Below, piece by piece: positions 7,067-12,353 of a stretch of 12,353 nucleotides of DNA (position 1 is its first letter; every line of letters begins with the position of its first letter). The stretch lies in NCBI GenBank assembly GCA_964396335.1, contig CAYNEX010000084.1, forward strand, positions 1-12,353. The letters run 5' to 3'. Source of the stretch: ZC4RG30 sp964396335. Lineage in GTDB: Bacteria > Pseudomonadota > Gammaproteobacteria > Steroidobacterales > Steroidobacteraceae. The notes beneath the pieces were generated by a model. The model saw only the letters and a program-made list of their open reading frames with translations, did not search any database and was not told the DNA's origin. A program made the position numbers and the translations under genes.

Positions 7067-7465
7067 TCAGCCGGCGGGCGCGCGCTTCGCATTGACCGGC
7101 AGCTTCTCCGGCCCCTGGCCCAGGTCCAGCTCGCTGACCAGGTTCAGCTCATCGCCCTTCAGCTTGCCGGTGTACTTGATCTGCATCGGCGGCGCGCCTT
7201 CGGCAGTCAGGATGGCCAGCGTGAAGCTCACATCGTCACCCTTGATCAGGCCGTCGGAGATCGGCGCGGGCTCCGGCATCATCGCCATCTGCATGGCGCC
7301 GGTCAGCTTCTCGCCTTCGGCCTTCAGGTCGAAGCTCAGTTCCACCGGGCCCATCGGCCCGCCATCCACGGTGGCATTCCAGCGGCCATCGATGCCATCG
7401 GCCAGTGCCGGCAGGGCCAGCAGCATGGCGGCGAGGCCGGCGACATAATCACGTGTCTTGTTCAT
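7067..7465 (-). CDS. small secreted protein of unknown function
   Basis: A 132-residue protein with a clear signal peptide (MNKTRDYVAGLAAMLLALPALA, probable cleavage after residue 22), so periplasmic or secreted. The mature part of about 110 residues is rich in alternating short strands: DGRWNATVDGGPMGPVELSF, GEKLTGAMQM, KGDDVSFTLAI, MQIKYTGKLKGDELNLVSEL. This pattern suggests a small lipocalin-like or other beta-sheet fold of the kind seen in many uncharacterised proteobacterial proteins; I cannot name a function. The ATG at 7465 has AGGA 8 nt upstream. A -10-like TAGAAT lies about 45 nt upstream. The mature part has no cysteine and no lipobox. It has its own strong hairpin downstream, so it is probably monocistronic. 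Confidence 0.82.
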   Translation of the reverse strand: MNKTRDYVAGLAAMLLALPALADGIDGRWNATVDGGPMGPVELSFDLKAEGEKLTGAMQMAMMPEPAPISDGLIKGDDVSFTLAILTAEGAPPMQIKYTGKLKGDELNLVSELDLGQGPEKLPVNAKRAPAG

Positions 7466-7508
7466 CCGTTGTTCCTGCAAATCTCCGCCCGGAAGGGACG
7501 GCCGACCC

Positions 7509-7536
7509 ATTCTACGCAGGCTGGAGCCGGTTCCAG
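7509..7536 (-). promoter_or_regulatory. candidate promoter of the small secreted-protein gene
   Basis: On the minus strand TAGAAT (7514-7509) matches 5 of 6 consensus -10 positions. CTGGAA at 7536-7531 is a weak -35 with a 16-bp spacer. The -35 half overlaps an imperfect palindrome. Confidence 0.4.
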
Positions 7537-7550
7537 GCCCCGGCGGGGCC
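7521..7550. repeat. two adjacent GC-rich inverted repeats between divergent promoters
   Basis: CTGGAGCCGGTTCCAG (7521-7536) is a 16-bp palindrome with one mismatched pair. It is followed by GGCCCC-GGC-GGGGCC (7536-7550), a 6-bp perfect stem with a 3-nt loop. They lie between the promoter of the small secreted gene and the aroG leader promoter. They could be an operator; no regulator is identified. Confidence 0.3.
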
Positions 7551-7590
7551 GCCCGATGGGGCATCGCCGCATGGACCTGCCATTTTCCGG

Positions 7591-7619
7591 TTGCGGCCCC
7601 GCGCGGCCTCTGGTAAATC
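7591..7619 (+). promoter_or_regulatory. candidate promoter of the aroG leader transcript
   Basis: TTGCGG (7591-7596) and TAAATC (7614-7619) are separated by exactly 17 bp, and TGG just before the -10 resembles an extended -10 element. Each hexamer matches only 3 of 6 consensus positions. The predicted transcription start, about 7626-7628, falls next to the leader ATG at 7629. Confidence 0.4.
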
Positions 7620-7628
7620 ATGTACCTC

Positions 7629-7703
7629 ATGAACACCCGGTACTTTTTTTGGCAGTACTTTCCCCATCCGGAAATGGCGGCGGAAGGACTGGGTGTGCGC
7701 TGA
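7629..7703 (+). CDS. aromatic-amino-acid leader peptide of aroG
   Basis: A 24-codon ORF beginning MNTRYFFWQYF, continuing PHPEMAAEGLGVR and ending in TGA at 7701-7703. Seven consecutive codons (7641-7661) read Tyr-Phe-Phe-Trp-Gln-Tyr-Phe: six of seven are aromatic and all three aromatic amino acids are included. All three Phe codons are TTT, the less used choice in such GC-rich genomes. The ORF ends 68 nt before aroG and is followed by a hairpin/T-run terminator, as in trp and phe leader peptides. An in-frame ATG at 7620 would add three residues (MYL). Neither start has a Shine-Dalgarno sequence; the predicted promoter favours 7629 as a leaderless start. Its role would be to sense charged aromatic tRNAs by ribosome stalling, not to act as a protein. 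Confidence 0.75.
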   Translation: MNTRYFFWQYFPHPEMAAEGLGVR

Positions 7704-7748
7704 AGGCAGCAAACACGAAGAACCCGGAAAACCGCCAAGCAAGGCGGT
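7659..7748 (+). promoter_or_regulatory. transcription attenuator of aroG (alternative RNA folds)
   Basis: Downstream of the aromatic codons, TGGCGG (7675-7680) can pair with CCGCCA (7732-7737) as an antiterminator, competing with ACCGCC/GGCGGT (7731-7736 with 7743-7748) of the terminator. TGGCGG could itself be held by CCAT (7664-7667) pairing with ATGG (7674-7677). A separate hairpin, GTGT/ACAC with inner GCTG/CAGC (7693-7716), overlaps the leader stop codon and may act as a pause or spacer hairpin. Stalling at 7641-7661 would leave 7675-7680 free to block the terminator. The pairings are real in the sequence; their energetic ranking was not computed. Confidence 0.6.
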
Positions 7749-7756
7749 TTTTTTTT
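7728..7756 (+). terminator. intrinsic terminator between leader peptide and aroG
   Basis: ACCGCC (7731-7736), loop AAGCAA, GGCGGT (7743-7748), with three further A-T pairs possible (AAA at 7728-7730), then an uninterrupted run of nine T (7748-7756). This is the only canonical hairpin plus T-run in the window. It lies upstream of a gene, not behind one, which marks it as an attenuator. Confidence 0.88.
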
Positions 7757-7771
7757 GCCCAGGAGACGACC

Positions 7772-8839
7772 GTGACCGTCAATACCGATGACCTGCGCAT
7801 CCGCACGATGCGGGAAATGATCACGCCGGCGCAGCTGCTGGCCGACTGCCCGCGCGATGATGCGGCCAGCACGACCGTGGTCGCGGCGCGCACCGCCCTG
7901 CAGAAGATCCTGCGCGGCGAGGACGACCGCCTGATCGTGGTGGTCGGCCCCTGCTCCATCCACGACCCGCAGGCGGCGCTGGACTACGCGCGCCGGCTGG
8001 TGGTCGAGCGGCGCCGCCTCGCCGACAAGCTCGAGATCGTGATGCGCGTGTACTTCGAGAAGCCGCGCACCACCGTGGGCTGGAAGGGCCTGATCAACGA
8101 CCCGGACCTCGACGGCAGCTTCGACATCGGCAAGGGCCTGCACCTGGCCCGCAACCTGCTCCTTGAGGTGAACCGCCTCGGCCTGCCGGCCGGCTGCGAG
8201 TTCCTCGACATCATCACGCCGCAGTACTTCGCCGACCTGGTCGCCTGGGGCGCCATCGGTGCGCGCACCACCGAAAGCCAGGTGCACCGCGAGATGACCT
8301 CGGGCCTCTCCTGCCCGGTGGGCTTCAAGAACGGCACCGACGGCAATGCCCGCATCGCCATCGATGCGGTGCTGGCCGCGGCGCATCCGCACCACTTCCT
8401 GGCCGTGACCAAGCATGGCAAGACCGCCATCGCCTCGACCACCGGCAATGCCGACTGCCATGTGATCCTGCGTGGCGGCAAGACGCCGAACTACGATGCG
8501 GCCAGCATCGCGGCGGTGTGCGAGCAGCTGGAGAAGGCCGGCCTGCCGCAGCGCGTGATGGTCGATGCCAGCCATGGCAACAGCAGCAAGAAGCCGGAGA
8601 ACCAGCCGGCGGTGCTGGCCGATATCGCCGGGCAGATCGCCTCGGGCAGCACGCGCATCTCGGGCGTGATGATCGAGAGCCACCTCAAGGCCGGCCGCCA
8701 GGACATCGTGCCGGGCAAGCCGCTGGAATACGGCAAGAGCGTCACCGACGGCTGCATCGACTGGGAAACCACGGTGAAGTCGCTGGACGTGCTGGCGCAG
8801 GCTGTCGAGGCGCAGCGCAGGCTCAGCAAGGCGGCCTGA
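7772..8839 (+). CDS. aroG: 3-deoxy-7-phosphoheptulonate (DAHP) synthase, class I, AroG type
   Basis: Condenses phosphoenolpyruvate and erythrose 4-phosphate to DAHP, the first step of the shikimate pathway to Phe, Tyr and Trp; cytoplasmic. It has 355 residues, the normal class Ialpha length. Metal ligands fall at the same numbers as in E. coli AroG: Cys61 (VVGPCSIHD), His268 (DASHGNSS), Glu302 (MIESHL) and Asp326 (SVTDGC). The PEP-binding KPRTTVGWKG (Lys97, Arg99) and GARTTESQVHRE are intact. Pro150 and Ser180, residues tied to Phe feedback in E. coli AroG, are also present, as is the DDLRI N-terminus, so an allosteric form is likely; whether the effector is Phe, Tyr or Trp cannot be decided. 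The GTG at 7772 is chosen because AGGAG lies 6 nt upstream and the reading matches the family N-terminus. The gene sits behind an aromatic leader peptide and attenuator. Confidence 0.96.
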   Translation: MTVNTDDLRIRTMREMITPAQLLADCPRDDAASTTVVAARTALQKILRGEDDRLIVVVGPCSIHDPQAALDYARRLVVERRRLADKLEIVMRVYFEKPRTTVGWKGLINDPDLDGSFDIGKGLHLARNLLLEVNRLGLPAGCEFLDIITPQYFADLVAWGAIGARTTESQVHREMTSGLSCPVGFKNGTDGNARIAIDAVLAAAHPHHFLAVTKHGKTAIASTTGNADCHVILRGGKTPNYDAASIAAVCEQLEKAGLPQRVMVDASHGNSSKKPENQPAVLADIAGQIASGSTRISGVMIESHLKAGRQDIVPGKPLEYGKSVTDGCIDWETTVKSLDVLAQAVEAQRRLSKAA

Positions 8840-8858
8840 GCCGCGCGAAGCCTCAGGC
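8834..8858. terminator. shared hairpin spanning both convergent stop codons
   Basis: GCCTGAG (8834-8840) pairs with CTCAGGC (8852-8858) across an 11-nt loop. The aroG stop TGA lies in one arm and the complement of the opposing gene's TGA lies in the other, so the two stop codons pair with each other. It can form in transcripts from either side. No T-run follows in either direction. Confidence 0.5.
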
Positions 8859-10466
8859 GCTGGTCGTCACGGGACCGGCGCCGAGCAGCTTGGTGCAGCC
8901 CTCTGCTTCCTGCTGCGCCTGCACGGCGCAGATCTGCTGCCAGCGCTGGCGGATCGCGCCCAGCGCGGCCTGGTTGCCGGTCTGTTCGGCCCAGCCGGCC
9001 AGCAAGGCATCCAGTCTTTCCACCCGCGCGCGCGTGCGCGCATGCAGCCGGTCCGGGCCATCCAGCTCACCGAGCACTTCGATCACCGCGGCGCGGATGC
9101 GCGCCGCATCCTCCGGCGCCATGCGCAGCAATCCCTGCAGGTACAGCGTGCCCCACTGGAAGCGGGTCGCCGGACCGCGCGACTCCCGGTAGCCGCGTTC
9201 CAGCCATTCCAGCGCCGCAGCGTTGTTGCCGGCACGCTCCTCGATGTCGGCCATGTCGGGCATGTAGTAATAGGGCGTGCGCGAGCGTTTCATCTGCTCT
9301 TCCAGCAGCGCGCGCAGCTGCAGGTCATCACCCAGTTCCGACAGCACCCACGAGGCGGAATTGACGATGCCGGCGCGGGCATTGGCGTCGTAGTCGCGCG
9401 CCAGGAACTGCTGCAGCGTGCGGCGGGCGCGGGCCGCCACTTCAGCCGGCACCTCGCCATCGCCCAGTGCCTTGGCCGCCTGCACGCGGCGCGCAGCCGA
9501 GAGCAGCCGTACCGTGTCGGACTGGCGTTCGTCCGCTTCCACGGCATCGAGCAGCGTGAAGTACCGCTGCCGCAGTTCGGCGCTGCGCGCCGGGGCCAGC
9601 TGCCGCGCGACGACGAACAGGTCATCGGACACATACAGCAGCGCATTGCCGGCCTCGCGGCTGCGCGCCGGATCGGCCAGCAGCGATTCAACCTGTGCGA
9701 CCAGGCCGGAGAGCAGCGGCGATGCCCTGCCGCCCCCTTCGATGGCCTCACGTTCGGCGGTGGCGGCGAGATCCGCCGCCTGCACGACCAGCCGGTCGCG
9801 CTCGGCGCGCGATTCCGCCGGGCAGCGCTGCGCGGCCACCTCCAGGGCTTCGGCCAGCGCCGCGGACTCGCCGGTCCACATCGACCAGTCGTTCCATGCC
9901 AGACGGCGGCAGGCGGCCGCATCCAGCCGCCGCTTCGAATCGGCGCGCAGCGAGTGCAGCACTTCGTCCACCGGCTGCGCATCCTGCAGGGCGAGATCCA
10001 GCACGCCGGCATAACTGTCGAGGTCGCTGCCGCCGGAGATGCGCGCCAGCTCGCGCCGGTCGGCGGTCAGGACCACCACCGATGGATAACCCAGCACGCG
10101 GAATTCCTCGGCGATGCGCTGTGCGCCGGGAGCATCGCCATCCAGGTACACCGGCACGAACTGCCGCAGCGCCTGCTGGAAATCGGCGCGCGGGAACACA
10201 TGCGCCTTCAGGTCGAAACAGGGCGGGCACCATTCCGCGCCCCAGTACAGGAACACGTGTTTCTGCCCGGCCCGGGCGGCCTCGAAGGCGGCGTCGACGC
10301 CACCCTCGAACCATTCGATGCCCTCCACCTTTGCCACCGACGTGGCGGTGCCCGTGGCCTGCGTGGCGGCTGCGGCAACGCCGGCCGGAGCCCGGGGGAC
10401 CTCGGCGGAACGCTGGCAGGCCGCCAGCCCCAGCATTGCTGCCATCACCGGTCCCAGCCTGTTCAT
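8853..10466 (-). CDS. thioredoxin-fold lipoprotein with long helical C-terminal region
   Basis: A 537-residue protein. MNRLGPVMAAMLGLAAC has a lipobox (Leu-Ala-Ala-Cys17), and Gln18 at +2 favours outer-membrane sorting by the usual rule. A linker rich in Ala and Thr leads to a thioredoxin domain, about residues 50-165: WGAEWCPPC with redox cysteines Cys80 and Cys83, and the cis-proline loop LGYPSVVV (Pro128). The active site resembles the DsbD C-terminal and Thioredoxin_7 types. The remaining roughly 370 residues are Ala/Arg/Leu-rich and look all-helical, like a TPR-type solenoid (for example NNAAALEWLERGYRESRG); I do not recognise a named domain. The likely role is thiol-disulfide exchange on the periplasmic side, with the helical part binding a partner; this is inference. 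The ATG at 10466 has GGAGGA about 6 nt upstream and gives a clean lipoprotein signal. It is convergent with aroG and divergent from dcp. Confidence 0.82.
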   Translation of the reverse strand: MNRLGPVMAAMLGLAACQRSAEVPRAPAGVAAAATQATGTATSVAKVEGIEWFEGGVDAAFEAARAGQKHVFLYWGAEWCPPCFDLKAHVFPRADFQQALRQFVPVYLDGDAPGAQRIAEEFRVLGYPSVVVLTADRRELARISGGSDLDSYAGVLDLALQDAQPVDEVLHSLRADSKRRLDAAACRRLAWNDWSMWTGESAALAEALEVAAQRCPAESRAERDRLVVQAADLAATAEREAIEGGGRASPLLSGLVAQVESLLADPARSREAGNALLYVSDDLFVVARQLAPARSAELRQRYFTLLDAVEADERQSDTVRLLSAARRVQAAKALGDGEVPAEVAARARRTLQQFLARDYDANARAGIVNSASWVLSELGDDLQLRALLEEQMKRSRTPYYYMPDMADIEERAGNNAAALEWLERGYRESRGPATRFQWGTLYLQGLLRMAPEDAARIRAAVIEVLGELDGPDRLHARTRARVERLDALLAGWAEQTGNQAALGAIRQRWQQICAVQAQQEAEGCTKLLGAGPVTTSA

Positions 10467-10583
10467 GGGCAATCCTCCAGCCATGGAAAAAGGCTACTCC
10501 GCCCGGGGACGCGATGCACCCCTCGGGTGGCCGGCACCCCGTCTGCGGTAGGCTATCGACCCGACCCGATTCCCGGTCCCGCC
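10467..10583. promoter_or_regulatory. divergent intergenic region, thioredoxin lipoprotein / dcp
   Basis: This 117-nt region separates divergent starts. On the plus strand TAGGCT (10549-10554) is a loose -10 candidate for dcp (TAnnnT type), with no clear -35 and no Shine-Dalgarno sequence before the dcp ATG. On the minus strand GGAGGA before 10466 is a good ribosome binding site. AGGCTA occurs twice (in AAAGGCTACTCC near 10490 and GTAGGCTATCG near 10550), facing the same way. No operator is recognised. Confidence 0.3.
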
Positions 10584-12353
10584 ATGAATTCCCGTCCCGC
10601 CACCGCCACCGCCACCGCCCTGCTCACCACCATGCTCGCCACCTCCCCGCTGCAAGGCGCCGACGCGCCGGCCAACCCCTTCTTCCCGGCCAGTCCGCTG
10701 CCGTTCAACTACCCGCAGTTCGACCGCATCCGCGACGCCGACTTCGCGCCGGCCTTCGACGAGGGCATGCGCCAGCACCTGCAGGAAGTGCGCGCCATCG
10801 CCGACAACCCGGCCGAACCCACCTTCGAGAACACACTGGTGGCGCTGGAGCGCAGCGGCCAGCTGCTCGACCGTGCCCAGACCGTGTTCTTCTCGCTGGT
10901 GGCGGCCGATACCAACGACGTGCGCAACCAGCTGCGCAGCGATTACGCGCCGCGTTTCTCCGCCCACACCGATGCCATCCTGCTGGATGAAAAACTGTTC
11001 GCGCGCATCGACAAGCTGCATGCGGCACGCGCCACGCTCGGCCTCGACGCCGAGGCGCAGCGCCTGATCGAGCGTTACCACAGCGATTTCGTGCGCGCCG
11101 GCGCGCGGCTGTCGGCGGCCGACAAGGAAAAGCTCAAGGCGATGAACGCCGAGCTGGCCACGCTGTCGAGCCAGTTCAGCCAGAACGTGCTCGACGAGGT
11201 GAATGCCTCGGCGGTGGTGGTCGACGACGTGAAGGAACTGGACGGGCTCACCCCGGCGCAGATCGAAGCCGCGGCCGCGGAAGCGAAATCCCGCGGCCTC
11301 GAGGGCCGATACGTGCTGACGCTGCTGAACACCACCGGCCAGCCGGTCAACGTGCAGCTCACCAACCGCGCCCTGCGCCAGCGCGTGCACGAGGCCTCGG
11401 TGAACCGCGGCAGCCGCGGCGGCCCGCATGACAACCGCGAGATCGTCTCGCGCACCATGCAGCTGCGGGCGCAGCGCGCCGAGCTGCTGGGTTTCCCCGA
11501 TTACGCCACCTATGGCCTGGAGGACCAGACCGCGCGCACGCCGGCGGCGGTGAACGGCATGCTGCGCCAGCTGGCGCCGGCAGCCGTGGCCAATGCGCGC
11601 CGCGAGGCGGCGGACCTGCAGGCCCGCATCCGCCAGGAAGGCGGCAACTTCGAGCTCGCGCCGTGGGACTGGGACTTCTACACCGAGAAGGTGCGGGTGG
11701 AGAAGTTCAACTTCGACGAGTCGCAGCTGAAGCCCTACCTCGAGCTCACCAACGTGCTCGAGAAGGGCGTGTTCTTCGCTGCCAACCGGCTCTACGGCCT
11801 GACCTTCAAGCGCCGCACCGACCTGCCCGTCTACCACCCGGATGTGCGGGTGTATGAAGTGGCCGATGCCGACGGCCAGCCGCTGGCGCTGTTCATCGCT
11901 GACATGTACGCGCGCAAGTCCAAGCGCGGCGGCGCGTGGATGAACTCCTATGTGTCGCAGTCGAAGTTGCTGGGCCTGAAGCCGGTGGTGGCCAACCACC
12001 TGAACATCCCCAGGCCGCCCGAGGGCGAACCCACGCTGCTGACCTGGGATGAAGTCACCACCGCCTTCCACGAGTTCGGCCATGCGCTGCACGGCATGTT
12101 CTCGCAGGTGGAATACCCCTACTTCAGCGGCACCAGCGTGCCGCGCGACTTCGTCGAGTTCCCCTCGCAGGTGAACGAGATGTGGGCCGACTGGCCCGAG
12201 GTGCTGAGGAACTATGCGGTGCACTACCGCACCGGCGAACCGATCCCGCAGGCACTGCTCGACAAGGTGATCGCGGCGCAGAAGTTCAACCAGGGTTTCG
12301 CCACCACCGAATACCTGGCCGCGGCGATGCTGGACCAGCGCTGGCACCAGTTG
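10584..12353 (+). CDS. dcp: M3-family peptidyl-dipeptidase (Dcp type), 3' end cut by window
   Basis: 590 codons are visible with no stop; E. coli Dcp has about 680 residues, so roughly 90 are missing. The zinc site is intact: His496-Glu497-Phe-Gly-His500 (in TAFHEFGHALHGMF) and Glu525 in DFVEFPSQ, 25 residues after His500 as in thimet-type peptidases. Other family marks are the N-terminal FDRIRDADFAPAFDEGM, EPTFENTLVALE, ELLGFPDYATYGLED and WDWDFYTEKVR. The enzyme removes C-terminal dipeptides from oligopeptides. MNSRPATATATALLTTMLAT followed by SPLQGADA looks like a weak signal peptide, suggesting periplasmic location, but only one basic residue precedes the hydrophobic part. ATG 10584 is the first plausible start; it has no Shine-Dalgarno sequence. 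With the M16 protease it adds to the peptide-degrading capacity encoded here. Confidence 0.92.
   Translation, partial: MNSRPATATATALLTTMLATSPLQGADAPANPFFPASPLPFNYPQFDRIRDADFAPAFDEGMRQHLQEVRAIADNPAEPTFENTLVALERSGQLLDRAQTVFFSLVAADTNDVRNQLRSDYAPRFSAHTDAILLDEKLFARIDKLHAARATLGLDAEAQRLIERYHSDFVRAGARLSAADKEKLKAMNAELATLSSQFSQNVLDEVNASAVVVDDVKELDGLTPAQIEAAAAEAKSRGLEGRYVLTLLNTTGQPVNVQLTNRALRQRVHEASVNRGSRGGPHDNREIVSRTMQLRAQRAELLGFPDYATYGLEDQTARTPAAVNGMLRQLAPAAVANARREAADLQARIRQEGGNFELAPWDWDFYTEKVRVEKFNFDESQLKPYLELTNVLEKGVFFAANRLYGLTFKRRTDLPVYHPDVRVYEVADADGQPLALFIADMYARKSKRGGAWMNSYVSQSKLLGLKPVVANHLNIPRPPEGEPTLLTWDEVTTAFHEFGHALHGMFSQVEYPYFSGTSVPRDFVEFPSQVNEMWADWPEVLRNYAVHYRTGEPIPQALLDKVIAAQKFNQGFATTEYLAAAMLDQRWHQL
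10597..10619 (+). repeat. CCGCCA hexanucleotide tandem repeat in the dcp signal region
   Basis: Nearly four copies of CCGCCA in a row, encoding the Ala-Thr-Ala-Thr-Ala-Thr-Ala stretch at the N-terminus of the Dcp protein. The unit is a multiple of three, so copy-number change would lengthen or shorten the signal region without shifting frame. Confidence 0.6.

Noticed and set aside
6707..7771. Long in-frame extension of aroG upstream, giving a 710-residue fusion
   Set aside because: It would run through a terminator, a promoter region and antisense to two genes. The AGGAG-GTG start at 7772 gives the exact E. coli AroG residue numbering.
10494..12347. 617-codon minus-strand open frame opposite dcp
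   Set aside because: Same antisense effect; the plus strand carries the M3 HEFGH site and is open to the window edge.
1..12353. CRISPR array, tRNA or rRNA genes, insertion sequence, prophage or defence system
   Set aside because: No spaced direct repeats, cloverleaf, transposase or integrase motifs, terminal inverted repeats or known defence proteins were seen. Composition is even across the window.

Overview
This is a 12.35-kb stretch of GC-rich bacterial chromosome. Strong G/C preference at third codon positions, the gene content (TonB-dependent receptor, M16 and M3 peptidases, ThpR, AroG-type DAHP synthase) and several starts with no Shine-Dalgarno sequence close behind a -10-like element suggest a gammaproteobacterium of the Xanthomonadaceae/Lysobacteraceae type. 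That placement is an inference from style and content, not from a marker gene. I see no rRNA, tRNA, CRISPR array, transposase, integrase or phage gene.

Layout, left to right. (1) Positions 1-2603, minus strand: the N-terminal part of an MFS transporter cut by the window edge, preceded in the direction of transcription by a complete FecA-like TonB-dependent receptor. (2) Positions 2769-4170: a small RNA 2',3'-cyclic phosphodiesterase gene (thpR, plus) faces an SRPBCC/AHSA1-type gene (minus), which is divergent from an ArsR-family repressor gene (plus). A 20-bp palindrome fills the spacer of the SRPBCC promoter and overlaps the arsR start codon, so it looks like an autoregulatory operator. (3) Positions 4171-7465, minus: a periplasmic two-domain M16 zinc protease, with a small secreted protein of unknown function upstream of it and a strong hairpin between them. 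(4) Positions 7591-8839, plus: the most interesting locus. A short leader ORF with a run of aromatic codons (Tyr-Phe-Phe-Trp-Gln-Tyr-Phe) is followed by a classical hairpin plus nine-T terminator and then, after a good ribosome binding site, by aroG. This has the anatomy of a ribosome-mediated transcription attenuator reading all three aromatic amino acids in front of the first enzyme of their common pathway. (5) Positions 8853-12353: a thioredoxin-fold lipoprotein with a long helical C-terminal part (minus), divergent from a dcp-type M3 peptidyl-dipeptidase (plus) cut by the right edge.

Most genes here are envelope proteins (outer-membrane receptor, inner-membrane transporter, periplasmic proteases, lipoprotein). 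They do not form one pathway. The supported functional links are the arsR-SRPBCC regulatory pair, the leader-aroG attenuation unit, and tentatively the receptor-transporter pair. Convergent gene pairs are packed very tightly: 9 nt apart, 0 nt apart, and 13 nt apart with a shared hairpin.
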